A stretch of DNA of 60,287 bases from Kordia sp. (GTDB taxonomy: Bacteria; Bacteroidota; Bacteroidia; Flavobacteriales; Flavobacteriaceae), in assembly GCF_022447245.1 (NCBI RefSeq), contig NZ_JAKVBC010000033.1:1-60287 (forward strand), given 5' to 3'. A model generated the notes under the pieces. The model did not search any database. It was not told the DNA's origin and saw only the letters and a list, made by a program, of their open reading frames with translations. The position numbers and the translations under genes are program-made. Of this stretch, positions 8,436 to 16,445 are shown piece after piece; positions within the stretch are counted from its first letter, which is position 1, and each line of letters starts with the position of its first letter.

Positions 8436-9254
8436 ATGAAAACAATTTTAGTTGTTAATGGAGAAAAATATTGGAAAGATATTTTGCCAGCTTATAATGT
8501 AGTGCAAAAATCAATTCAGCATACTTCTTGGATTTTAAAATCAGGGAAGTTATATGTGTCAGACCAAAATGGTGTGGTTAAACCTGATGCGATTTTGTGG
8601 AGAGTTGGCGCAATTAAACCAAGTGAAATTCAAACAAATGCACTGGATTTAATAGCGTTGGCTGGAATACCATGTGTAAATTCTCCTGAGACCTTAAAAA
8701 TTGGATTCGACCGTTTGTCTATGTTGGCTACGATTAAAAAGTTAGGTTTGTCAGTGATTGACTTCGATGTAGTGAAACGATCTACCGATTTAAATAATAT
8801 CAAAATGGAATTTCCCTTTGTGGTAAAAGTTGGAAATTATCATGGAGGTTTTGGGAAAGTTTTGGTAGAAGATGAGCGGAAATGGCAAGATATTCAAGAT
8901 TTACTTTTTGTGACAGAGCACTACATCACGATTGAACCGTATATCAATTATATTCGTGATATTCGTTATATAGCTATCAATAATAAAGTTTGGGCCATGT
9001 CTCGTAAAGGAAAGTTTTGGAAAGCCAATATTGAAACTACCGATTTTGAAGAGTTTGAACCTGAAGAAGCATTGGTAAACGATTTAAAAATGTTACAAAA
9101 TGCTATTGGAGCAGACATTATTGCCATTGATATTTTGGAGGAAGAAAATGGAAATCTTCATATTGTTGAATACAACGATACTCTGGGATTATCAGGTTTA
9201 TCAGATGAACTCAAGTATGAACAAGCGGCAGTACTTACTAGAGCTTTAAGTTAA
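8436..9254 (+). CDS. ATP-grasp family ligase (RimK-like)
   Basis: 272 residues from ATG 8436; a GTG three bases upstream is in frame but less likely. The order of motifs is that of RimK-type ATP-grasp enzymes: a pre-grasp domain, FPFVVKVGNYHGGFGKVLV as the phosphate-binding loop (about 130-148), EPYINYIRDIRYIAINNKV, and the metal-binding end DIIAIDILEEENGNLHIVEYNDT. The family couples a carboxylate to an amine with ATP. The substrate is unknown. The downstream metallo-hydrolase is 126 bases away. Confidence 0.8.
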   Translation: MKTILVVNGEKYWKDILPAYNVVQKSIQHTSWILKSGKLYVSDQNGVVKPDAILWRVGAIKPSEIQTNALDLIALAGIPCVNSPETLKIGFDRLSMLATIKKLGLSVIDFDVVKRSTDLNNIKMEFPFVVKVGNYHGGFGKVLVEDERKWQDIQDLLFVTEHYITIEPYINYIRDIRYIAINNKVWAMSRKGKFWKANIETTDFEEFEPEEALVNDLKMLQNAIGADIIAIDILEEENGNLHIVEYNDTLGLSGLSDELKYEQAAVLTRALS

Positions 9255-9380
9255 GCACATAGTTTTTCCATTATTATTACAGTAAAAATCATTGCGATTC
9301 AGTTCGTACAATAGCTTGTAGAATTTAGTTTCCATACACAATTCAAACAAAAATTAAAATATTACAATACTTATAAAATC

Positions 9381-10340
9381 ATGTTTACAGCAGAAGTAAA
9401 AAGCAGGATCGGAGAAGATATTGCCATTATGGTACGTCCCGACAACCATCCTTGGAATTACCTTTGTGAATGCGGAGACGCCGCAGCTATTACAGTAAAA
9501 GAATTTCAAAATGCAAACGCAATATTTATCAGTCATACACATATTGATCACTTTGTAAATTTCGATTCCGTGATTCGTCATCAGTTGGGAATTCAACGTC
9601 GTGTGATTATTTGTGGACCTAAAGGTTTGGCGAAGCAAGTACAATCACGTATTATAAGTTATTCATGGAATTTGATTCAAGAAGGTGCTATTAGTTATGA
9701 AATCAGAGAATTGATCATAGAAAATACCATAGATGTCTATGAATTGGAACCGCCAACTTGGGAATTGAAAAAACTAGAAACCATCAACGGAAATATGCTG
9801 TTTCAAGAAAAGAACTTTCAGGTGACAGGTATTTTATTAGATCATAAAATTCCAACATTAGCCTATAAATTTCAAGAACACGATACGGTAAAAATTGATA
9901 TTACTGCAAGTGGTTTTAAAGGAGGAAGATGGGTAAAAGAACTCAAAGATGCTTTTGAGCAAGATCATTCAGATAAAATTATTGCAATAGAAGACCAAGA
10001 GTTTAAAGCAAATGAGTTGTTTCATTTGTTGCACATTCAAAAAGGAGATACTGTTGGTGTGATTATGGATCATGCTGCAAATGCAGAGAATCATGCGAAA
10101 ATAAAAGCACATTTTTCCAATTCACGAAAAGTGTTTGTGGAAAGTTTTTACAAAGATGAAGACAAGGAGCAGGCAGAAATCAATTATCATAGTTACGCTT
10201 CTATGTCAGGAAAAATTATGAAGGAATCTGAAATTCAAGAACCAGTTCCAGTGCATTTTTCAAGAAAATACAAAGAAGAAGATGTTGCGCAGTTAATCAG
10301 CGAATTTAATGATGCATTGGCAAATTTATCTGTTTCCTAG
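9381..10340 (+). CDS. Metallo-beta-lactamase-fold hydrolase, RNase Z-like
   Basis: 319 residues. The zinc motif HTHIDH (His52, His54, Asp56, His57) is intact, and DHAANAENH late in the protein can supply further ligands. The fold resembles the RNase Z/ElaC branch, but the RNase Z exosite arm is not clear, and the N-terminus lacks the canonical start of that family. It is therefore called only a metal-dependent hydrolase of that fold. Probably cytoplasmic (no signal peptide). Confidence 0.8.
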   Translation: MFTAEVKSRIGEDIAIMVRPDNHPWNYLCECGDAAAITVKEFQNANAIFISHTHIDHFVNFDSVIRHQLGIQRRVIICGPKGLAKQVQSRIISYSWNLIQEGAISYEIRELIIENTIDVYELEPPTWELKKLETINGNMLFQEKNFQVTGILLDHKIPTLAYKFQEHDTVKIDITASGFKGGRWVKELKDAFEQDHSDKIIAIEDQEFKANELFHLLHIQKGDTVGVIMDHAANAENHAKIKAHFSNSRKVFVESFYKDEDKEQAEINYHSYASMSGKIMKESEIQEPVPVHFSRKYKEEDVAQLISEFNDALANLSVS

Positions 10341-10402
10341 ATCAAATAAGACCTTTACTCATTCAAGGTTTCATATCGTTACTACTTTATTTAGTTTTGG
10401 GT

Positions 10403-10927
10403 ATGAAACCTTATTTATATATATGTATCGTTTTTATATTGATAAGTTGTAGTTCTATTTCCACACCTTGTTATATGGGAGTTCCTCCTAATTTTCCAAA
10501 TAATAAGGATTTGCAAAAAAAAGCAATAACAAAATTATCAGCAAAAGAAAATATGGAACGACTTTCTTTTTTTGAAAGCGATATTTCTGTATATGAAAAG
10601 CTACAGCAAATAAGGTATGAAATACGAAACGACATTATGTATACCTTCAAAGACACTACGGCTATGAGAAAGTTTCCAGTACTATGTAAAACAGTTTTTA
10701 GATTAAATTGTAATGGGGATTTTTATGATTTAAATATCAATTGGAATCCAAATACATTAGCCTCTCTAGATCTATTAACAATTAAGAATATTGACTCTAT
10801 AGCTGTTTTAAATAGAGATATGGCAGTCGTTTTATATGGAACTAATGGAAATTGTGGTGTGATTATTCTGCATTCTAATGATAAGCAACTAAAAAGAAAT
10901 TTAAGAAAAGTAAGCCATGATGAATAA
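10403..10927 (+). CDS. Hypothetical lipoprotein
   Basis: 174 residues from ATG 10403; the TTG two codons upstream is not needed. MKPYLYICIVFILISCSS is a lipoprotein signal with the acylated cysteine at 16. The mature part shows helical, charged segments and a C-terminal region rich in beta strands (VLYGTNGNCGVIILHS). I do not recognise a family. Base composition is like its neighbours. Confidence 0.65.
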   Translation: MKPYLYICIVFILISCSSISTPCYMGVPPNFPNNKDLQKKAITKLSAKENMERLSFFESDISVYEKLQQIRYEIRNDIMYTFKDTTAMRKFPVLCKTVFRLNCNGDFYDLNINWNPNTLASLDLLTIKNIDSIAVLNRDMAVVLYGTNGNCGVIILHSNDKQLKRNLRKVSHDE

Positions 10928-11012
10928 TTAATATTTACTATTAAAAAATAAAAATTTATTGTTTTTAAATAAAAAATCGCCGTTATTTGATGTGTGATTG
11001 AAATTTAGACTC

Positions 11013-11534
11013 ATGACATCAATAACAGAAAAATTACTTAAATTCATGCGTTTCCTTGCTTGGTTGGCTTTTATTGGACTTTTAATTAAAGCAGGAGCTA
11101 TTATTATGTCATTTGGTGTGAGCATCCAAAATCCAGAGGCTTCCAAAGATTTATATCAAGGAATGGATTTGTCTCGTTATTTGGATGCAAGTTTTACACA
11201 CTATACGATCATTGTATTTTATTATATAATCCTCTATTTATTACAAGCATACATTGCGTTATTTGTGGCAAAATTGTTAACTATAGTCAATTTAGACAAA
11301 CCTTTTACAATGAGTGTTGTAGCGATTTTACATAAAATTAGCATTACTATTTTTGGTGTATGGATCTTAGCAATGGTGCACAATCTTCATGTGATATTAT
11401 TGGATAAATACGCAGACATTAAAGCGGAACCATTTGCGAGTGAATATATCTTCTTAGCCGGAATTGTATATGTATTGTCGCAATTGTTCAAAAGAGGAGC
11501 AGCTATGCAAAGAGAAAACGAGTTAACGATGTAA
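11013..11534 (+). CDS. DUF2975 family membrane protein
   Basis: 173 residues with four hydrophobic segments (about 15-35, 65-90, 105-130, 145-165), the layout of DUF2975/YoaS-type integral membrane proteins. It is followed after two bases by a YozG-like XRE regulator, the pairing usual for this family. The two are almost certainly one operon; the membrane protein may sense a signal that the regulator responds to. ATG 11013 is preferred to the TTG at 10998 because it puts the first span at the usual distance. Confidence 0.85.
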   Translation: MTSITEKLLKFMRFLAWLAFIGLLIKAGAIIMSFGVSIQNPEASKDLYQGMDLSRYLDASFTHYTIIVFYYIILYLLQAYIALFVAKLLTIVNLDKPFTMSVVAILHKISITIFGVWILAMVHNLHVILLDKYADIKAEPFASEYIFLAGIVYVLSQLFKRGAAMQRENELTM

Positions 11535-11536
11535 TT

Positions 11537-11740
11537 ATGGCGATTGTAGTACACCTAGATGTCATGATGGCAAAGCGAAAAATGTCGCTAAATGAGCTTT
11601 CAGAAAGAGTAGAAGTAACGCTTTCCAATTTGTCAATCTTAAAAAATGGAAAAGCCAAAGCCATTCGTTTTTCTACCTTAATGGCCATTTGTAAAGCTTT
11701 AGATTGTCAACCAGGCGATATTTTGGAATATGTTGAGTAA
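11537..11740 (+). CDS. YozG-like XRE (Cro/C1) regulator
   Basis: 67 residues consisting of one helix-turn-helix (MSLNELSERVEVTLSNLSIL) and the typical end ALDCQPGDILEYVE. It follows the DUF2975 gene with a two-base gap, a conserved pair in Firmicutes and Bacteroidota. Likely a small DNA-binding regulator of its own operon. Confidence 0.9.
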   Translation: MAIVVHLDVMMAKRKMSLNELSERVEVTLSNLSILKNGKAKAIRFSTLMAICKALDCQPGDILEYVE

Positions 11741-11760
11741 CTTGTAATCAAATTATGTGA

Positions 11761-12075
11761 ATGAACAGAATTAACTATTACAAATGGGCTTTTCGCTTTG
11801 CAATTTATATTTTCATTATTCGGATAGTGATCTTCTTTTCAACATTAAATTTAGATTCATTGATCCAATTCAATGAACGTTTCTTTTTAATGATGATTTA
11901 CCTTGGTAAAATTTCGTTAGGATTATTTCTTGCTTCTATCATTTCTTTGATTATTGGTTTTATTCAAAACCAAGAGCAAAATTATCAATTTTGGACAGCT
12001 GTCATTTTATGTATTGGCTTTTCTTTTTATTTAGTTCTAGTTGAATTGTCTTATAATAGTTACGTGCTATTTTAA
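11761..12075 (+). CDS. Small three-span membrane protein
   Basis: 104 residues with three hydrophobic segments (about 10-30, 40-65, 77-97) and little else. It lies 20 bases after the XRE gene and may be the third member of that operon. No family recognised. Confidence 0.65.
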   Translation: MNRINYYKWAFRFAIYIFIIRIVIFFSTLNLDSLIQFNERFFLMMIYLGKISLGLFLASIISLIIGFIQNQEQNYQFWTAVILCIGFSFYLVLVELSYNSYVLF

Positions 12076-12120
12076 TACATTTTTTAAGAATCTACAAAGC
12101 AGATTTAAGTCAATTAATGA

Positions 12121-12246
12121 CAAACACGACCTCATTCAAAGAATTTTGAATCAAATTTTTCAAAATTATTATATACTCTCAATCAGTTCAAAATAACAGA
12201 TATTAAAGGGGATGAAGCCACTTTTTATTCTAAAATAAAGAGATGA
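12121..12246 (+). pseudogene. Possible remnant of a gene 3' end
   Basis: An open frame with no start codon runs 41 codons to TGA 12244-12246 and ends DIKGDEATFYSKIKR, which has the look of a real protein C-terminus. The rest of the gene is absent. Low confidence; it may be chance. Otherwise 12076-12279 shows nothing. Confidence 0.2.
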
Positions 12247-12279
12247 TTATATTTAAAATTTTAAATTTTATTTTAAAAA

Positions 12280-12294
12280 GTTAGGAATCCTAAC
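12280..12294. promoter_or_regulatory. Operator copy 1 (putative MarR site)
   Basis: GTTAGGAATCCTAAC is a perfect palindrome around a central base, 45 bases before the thioredoxin-like gene. Its core TTAGGAnTCCTAA recurs at 12590 and, with one mismatch, at 13619, each time directly upstream of a gene. The MarR-family gene at 13668 is the likely binder. Confidence 0.65.
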
Positions 12295-12338
12295 TATATT
12301 TGTTCCGCAATAATGCAACAAACTAAAAAAACAAAAAC

Positions 12339-12572
12339 ATGAGTACATCAATTTTTTATCATGCAGGTTGTCCTGTATGTGTAAGCGCAGAACACGACAT
12401 TATTAATTTAATAGGAGCTGACAATGTGGAGATTGTTCATATTGGAGAAGACAAGTCTAGAATCGCCGAAGCAGAACAAGCAGGAGTGAAGTCCGTACCA
12501 GCTTTGGTAACACCAACAAAAAATGTATTACACCTAAATTTTGGTGCTTCTATAGCGGATGTTAAAGCTTAA
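12339..12572 (+). CDS. Small glutaredoxin/thioredoxin-like protein
   Basis: 77 residues. A CPVC active site (Cys11, Cys14) follows the first strand, and SVPALVTP supplies the cis-proline loop. The length is that of minimal glutaredoxin-like domains. No signal peptide, so cytoplasmic. It is the first gene of the group controlled by the TTAGGAnTCCTAA palindromes, suggesting a thiol or oxidant response. Confidence 0.8.
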   Translation: MSTSIFYHAGCPVCVSAEHDIINLIGADNVEIVHIGEDKSRIAEAEQAGVKSVPALVTPTKNVLHLNFGASIADVKA

Positions 12573-12589
12573 TTTTTTAATTCAAATAG

Positions 12590-12602
12590 TTAGGAGTCCT
12601 AA
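12590..12602. promoter_or_regulatory. Operator copy 2 (putative MarR site)
   Basis: TTAGGAGTCCTAA, a perfect 13-base palindrome around a central G, 23 bases before the ATG at 12625 and therefore near the transcription start. Same core as the sites at 12280 and 13619. Confidence 0.65.
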
Positions 12603-12624
12603 TATAATTTTAAAACAAAAAAAT

Positions 12625-13347
12625 ATGAAATCAATTGTAATAGCAATAAGTACTGTATTATTTTTTGCAGCTTGTACAGTTTCCTGTGCACAAGAAAGTC
12701 CTTATAATAATGAAGACTTTTCTATTCAAAATGTAAAAGTCACGCATAACAGTGATTTAGCAGTAACCGTTTGGGAAATTAGTGTATCTGGAAAAGCAGG
12801 AAATACAACGCCTAAAACAGCGGGGCAACTTGATGGAGCACCCGTTTTAGGATATGTGTTTCCAACAACTTTAAAACCTACGGATGTAGGATTTAGTATG
12901 ACCGATGGAATTGTAGCTTTGGCACTAACATCACATCCCGATTTTGACGATACACCTTTGTGGGATGAAAATGCTGATCAAATATTTAACAATGATGGAA
13001 TTATTTGGCATCCGCATTGGGTAGTATTGCACAAAGATGAACGTGTAGCTGGCGGACTTTCTGTAAAACAAATTCGAAAAGACGATAAAACAGTTGTATT
13101 ACCGCCAACAAATCCAGGAATGCCAATGTATATGGATTCTCCAGGCTATCCAGTGGTTACCAAAAATAATACGATAAAAGTGATTGTTCCTGATTATAGG
13201 ATGAACCATAAAACAGATTTTAGTTATGATGGTGTTGCTGCTTTTATGAAAGTAAATACGAGCAAAAAGAACCTACCAATGTTGGGTGTCTATGAAGTAT
13301 TTAGTGTAGCGAGTGGAAATTTGTCATTACCTTATAAAGTGCATTAG
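12625..13347 (+). CDS. Secreted or lipid-anchored protein of unknown function
   Basis: 240 residues from ATG 12625, chosen because it begins a signal peptide (MKSIVIAISTVLFFAACTVSC); the frame is open further upstream, but that would bury the signal and the operator. Cys17 follows FAA and could be lipidated. The mature protein is rich in Gly, Pro and Asp, with IIWHPHWVVLHKDERVAGG near the middle. No family recognised. Regulation by the upstream palindrome links it to the redox gene and DUF2024 gene around it. Confidence 0.75.
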   Translation: MKSIVIAISTVLFFAACTVSCAQESPYNNEDFSIQNVKVTHNSDLAVTVWEISVSGKAGNTTPKTAGQLDGAPVLGYVFPTTLKPTDVGFSMTDGIVALALTSHPDFDDTPLWDENADQIFNNDGIIWHPHWVVLHKDERVAGGLSVKQIRKDDKTVVLPPTNPGMPMYMDSPGYPVVTKNNTIKVIVPDYRMNHKTDFSYDGVAAFMKVNTSKKNLPMLGVYEVFSVASGNLSLPYKVH

Positions 13348-13349
13348 TG

Positions 13350-13613
13350 ATGAAAGTTTCAGTTTGGGATACGTATGTAAAACGTACAGATAATCGTGTG
13401 ATGCACTTTGATATTTTGGTGCCAAGTGATGTTACCGCAGAAGAAACCATCTTTTCTTATGGGAAGACGTATTTAAAGTCTAAAGCTATGGAAGGAGCGG
13501 AGCTGACTGCTAGAGAATGTAAATTTTGTCATATCGAAAAAGCTTCTGATGAAGTTATGGTAGCGATTGAACAAAAGGGGTATTTTATTATTGAAATGGA
13601 AAATTGTAATTAA
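13350..13613 (+). CDS. DUF2024 family protein
   Basis: 87 residues from ATG 13350, directly after the stop of the preceding gene. It matches DUF2024 along its whole length: MKVSVWDTYVKR at the start, ARECKFCHIEKAS in the middle and KGYFIIEMENCN at the end. Function unknown; the two cysteines in CKFC hint at metal or redox chemistry. Probably cotranscribed with the secreted protein gene. Confidence 0.9.
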   Translation: MKVSVWDTYVKRTDNRVMHFDILVPSDVTAEETIFSYGKTYLKSKAMEGAELTARECKFCHIEKASDEVMVAIEQKGYFIIEMENCN

Positions 13614-13618
13614 TTTAA

Positions 13619-13631
13619 TTAGGATTACTAA
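13619..13631. promoter_or_regulatory. Operator copy 3 (putative MarR autoregulatory site)
   Basis: TTAGGATTACTAA matches the two upstream palindromes except for one base in the right arm. It lies 37 bases before the marR-family start codon, consistent with autoregulation. Confidence 0.5.
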
Positions 13632-13636
13632 CTTAG

Positions 13637-13667
13637 CCTGTCGAAATTAACTTCGGCAGGTTTTCTT
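13637..13667 (+). terminator. Terminator directly in front of the MarR gene
   Basis: CCTGTCGAA and TTCGGCAGG form a 9-bp stem with one G-T pair, then TTTTCTT, then immediately the ATG at 13668. It can end the DUF2024 transcript. If the marR promoter is at the palindrome just upstream, the hairpin lies in the marR leader and would limit its expression. Confidence 0.7.
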
Positions 13668-14270
13668 ATGAACAATCAAAACATATTCAATCCAAAAGTA
13701 TCGCAAGATGTGTCTAGTAAAATTGTTACTGGGCTCGAACGTATTTCTGAAGTTTTTAAACTATTACTTTGGAAGAAAGCGAAGCATATTGGTTTGAGTC
13801 CTATTCAAATACAAATCTTAGTTTTTGTGGCTTTTCACAAATCAGAACTTTGCAATGTAAGTCATTTGGCGAAAGAATTTAATATTACAAAACCAACCAT
13901 CAGTGATGCAATTAAAGTATTGCTTAAAAAAGAAATGATTTTCAAAGATCATTCACCAACCGATCAACGCAGTTATACAATTCAGTTGACCGATGTAGGA
14001 AAAGATATTGTTGCCGAAACCAATGATTTTGCAGCACCGTTAAAAGCACAAGTCGATTCGTTTGATGAAACTCAGCTGAATGGCTTTTTTGATACTTTAA
14101 GCTCATTGATTTACAAACTTAATCAAAGTGAACTATTAACAGTACAACGAACGTGTTACGCATGTAGATTCTATCAAAAAAATGACAATAACGATTATTG
14201 TAACTTACTACAAGCAACATTAAAAAGTCACGATATTCGAATTGATTGCCCTGAATTTGAAGAGAAGTAA
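13668..14270 (+). CDS. MarR-family regulator with C-terminal four-cysteine cluster
   Basis: 200 residues. Residues about 30-115 are a MarR winged helix (LAKEFNITKPTISDAIKVLL as recognition part, wing near SPTDQRSYTIQLT). The C-terminal tail adds four cysteines, C163-x2-C166-x11-C178-x15-C194, which is not part of the standard MarR fold and could hold an Fe-S cluster or zinc. It follows a redox gene, a secreted protein and DUF2024, and three matching palindromes suggest it controls all of them and itself. A metal- or redox-sensing repressor is the likely role; the ligand is inference. Confidence 0.85.
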   Translation: MNNQNIFNPKVSQDVSSKIVTGLERISEVFKLLLWKKAKHIGLSPIQIQILVFVAFHKSELCNVSHLAKEFNITKPTISDAIKVLLKKEMIFKDHSPTDQRSYTIQLTDVGKDIVAETNDFAAPLKAQVDSFDETQLNGFFDTLSSLIYKLNQSELLTVQRTCYACRFYQKNDNNDYCNLLQATLKSHDIRIDCPEFEEK

Positions 14271-14340
14271 ATAGACATTCATATATTTTTTACTTTGTGC
14301 GATTTATATATTTTTTCAACTATTATCTAGCAATGCATTT

Positions 14341-14705
14341 ATGGAAAGAGAAACTATGATCATTTATAATTTTGAAGCTTTGAAAGAGAAAATGCAAACC
14401 ATGGAATTTTGGGTTGAATGGACTGTATATTCTGATATTGGACCTAATTGGATTGGAAGCTATCGCAAAGTAGCGTTTGTATTAGGAAGTTATAAATTAG
14501 CTTTACTAATTTTCATGAAGAAATAGAGGAAAAACTTGTTACTGCATTAAAAATTCCAAAAACGAGTCAAGATTTAGTTATTTACGGAGACGCAGAAATT
14601 CTATTAGAAAATAATACCTAAAAAGCTGATTATAGTTGGTATGCCGCAGCTCCTTATGATGAGCCTGAAGATTCTGGTGATGGAGAAACGGTTTTTTATC
14701 CATAA
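14341..14705 (+). pseudogene. Broken hypothetical gene (frameshift plus stop)
   Basis: The frame opens with MERETMIIYNFEALKEKM and runs to TAG near 14525. From about 14500 the coding frame continues one position off, reading FHEEIEEKLVTALKIP and then YGDAEILLENN to TAA 14619-14621, and continues in the same frame with ADYSWYAAAPYDEP to TAA 14703-14705. The sensible peptide across both breaks shows a gene of about 120 codons with one frameshift and one stop. The family is not recognised. Confidence 0.65.
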
Positions 14706-14754
14706 GTTGAATTTAATTGTAACAAAACGGTAGGTATGTTACACTAATTGCATA

Positions 14755-16410
14755 ATGATCAAAACAATACTTTATCAAATTAGACATGCATTTTCTAGTT
14801 TGTTTTCAAATCGAAAAAAGGCAGTCCATAAAAGATTAAAAACTTCTTTTGGGAAAGAAAAAGATGAGGATTTCAATTTTTCTATGATTGAAAAGTACTT
14901 TCTTCATAAAGAGCATTCAACAGCGCACCAAGTGATTTCTGATAAAACCTGCAACGATCTGGATTTTGATGAATTGTTTATGTTTTTAGATCGAACGCAT
15001 TCCAAAGTCGGGCAGCAATATCTTTACAATCAACTTCGTGTCATACAACCTAACGATCCAAAAAGGACTTTAAATGAAGAAATTATTTCAGAAGTATCTG
15101 CTAACGAAACAAAGCGAATAGCAATTCAGCAAATATTAGAAAAATTGAATCACAAAGATGCTTATTACATTCGAGCCTTATTTCAAGAGCCGCATATTTT
15201 GCCACCAAAATGGTTTTCAGGTATCAAAATATTGAGTTTTCTAAGCGTAATATCTGTTATACTTTCTTTTTACAAGCCAATTTTCTTTGGTATTTTTTTA
15301 GTGATATTTTGTATCAATTTGATTATTCATTATTGGAACAAAAAGAATTTGGTACAGTATATCAATTCCATTCCGCAATTAATCCGATTGAACGTAGTTG
15401 CCGCTCATTTATTCACATATAAAAATTTGCAAAAACTTGATGCTAAATTACCAGATGCAATACAAGTGATTCGTAAAGTGAAAAATAGAATGTCCTTTTT
15501 TCAATTAGAAGCAAATTTACAAGGAGAATTTGCCATTCTCGCTTGGTTTGTGTTTGAAATTATAAAAATTACATTTCTTATTGAACCTTTATTTTTATTT
15601 GGAGTATTACGAAAATTAGATACTAAACGAAACGAAATTGAATCTGTATTTACCTTTGTGGGTCATGTAGATATGTTAATTTCTATAGCTTCTGTACGAA
15701 AAAGTGAAGCCTATTGCATACCAAAAATTTACACAAAAACTGAAATAGAGATTTCTGAAATTCGACATCCATTAATCTATGATTGCGTTACTAATACCTT
15801 GCATTTACAAAAAAAATCGTTGCTATTGACAGGTTCTAACATGTCTGGAAAAACCTCATTTATTCGTGCAGTTGGAATCAACGTCATTACTGGATTAACG
15901 TTAAATACTTGTTTTGCCAAATCAATGTCGTTTCCGATCATGCGAATCTATTCGGCAATACGTATTAGTGACGATTTAATGAATGATAAAAGTTATTATT
16001 TTGAAGAAGTAACGACTATCAAAGAAATGATTCAGGAAAGTCAAAAAAATGGGGTTAATCTGTTTTTATTAGATGAACTGTTTAAAGGGACGAATACAGT
16101 AGAGCGTATTTCGGCAGGAAAAGCAGTTTTGTCAGCTTTGGCTAAAAATAATAACAAAGTGTTAGTGTCTACACATGATATCGAATTGACAGACATGCTA
16201 TTCGATAGCTATGTATTGTATCATTTTGGTGAAATTATTAATTCCAATAAAGTAGCATTTGATTATAAGTTAAAAGAAGGAAAACTAAAAAATAGAAATG
16301 CAATTAAAATTCTTGAAATGAATAAATATCCTGAAGAGGTTATTCAGGAGGCCATGGACATTTCAAAGAAGCTCGATGCTTCGTATCAAAATAAAAAAAA
16401 GACCAACTAA
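14755..16410 (+). CDS. Membrane-associated MutS-like ATPase
   Basis: 551 residues. The C-terminal third is a MutS-family ATPase: Walker A GSNMSGKTS near residue 362, Walker B LFLLDEL near 438, and the family signature FKGTNTVERISAGKAVLSAL. Two hydrophobic segments near residues 160-195 suggest membrane association, and the N-terminal mismatch-recognition domain of MutS is absent. This matches the short, membrane-bearing MutS-related proteins common in Bacteroidota. Classical mismatch repair is unlikely; the role is unknown. Confidence 0.85.
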   Translation: MIKTILYQIRHAFSSLFSNRKKAVHKRLKTSFGKEKDEDFNFSMIEKYFLHKEHSTAHQVISDKTCNDLDFDELFMFLDRTHSKVGQQYLYNQLRVIQPNDPKRTLNEEIISEVSANETKRIAIQQILEKLNHKDAYYIRALFQEPHILPPKWFSGIKILSFLSVISVILSFYKPIFFGIFLVIFCINLIIHYWNKKNLVQYINSIPQLIRLNVVAAHLFTYKNLQKLDAKLPDAIQVIRKVKNRMSFFQLEANLQGEFAILAWFVFEIIKITFLIEPLFLFGVLRKLDTKRNEIESVFTFVGHVDMLISIASVRKSEAYCIPKIYTKTEIEISEIRHPLIYDCVTNTLHLQKKSLLLTGSNMSGKTSFIRAVGINVITGLTLNTCFAKSMSFPIMRIYSAIRISDDLMNDKSYYFEEVTTIKEMIQESQKNGVNLFLLDELFKGTNTVERISAGKAVLSALAKNNNKVLVSTHDIELTDMLFDSYVLYHFGEIINSNKVAFDYKLKEGKLKNRNAIKILEMNKYPEEVIQEAMDISKKLDASYQNKKKTN

Positions 16411-16445
16411 TAAGCTGATCTTTTTAATTGATAATTGTATATATG

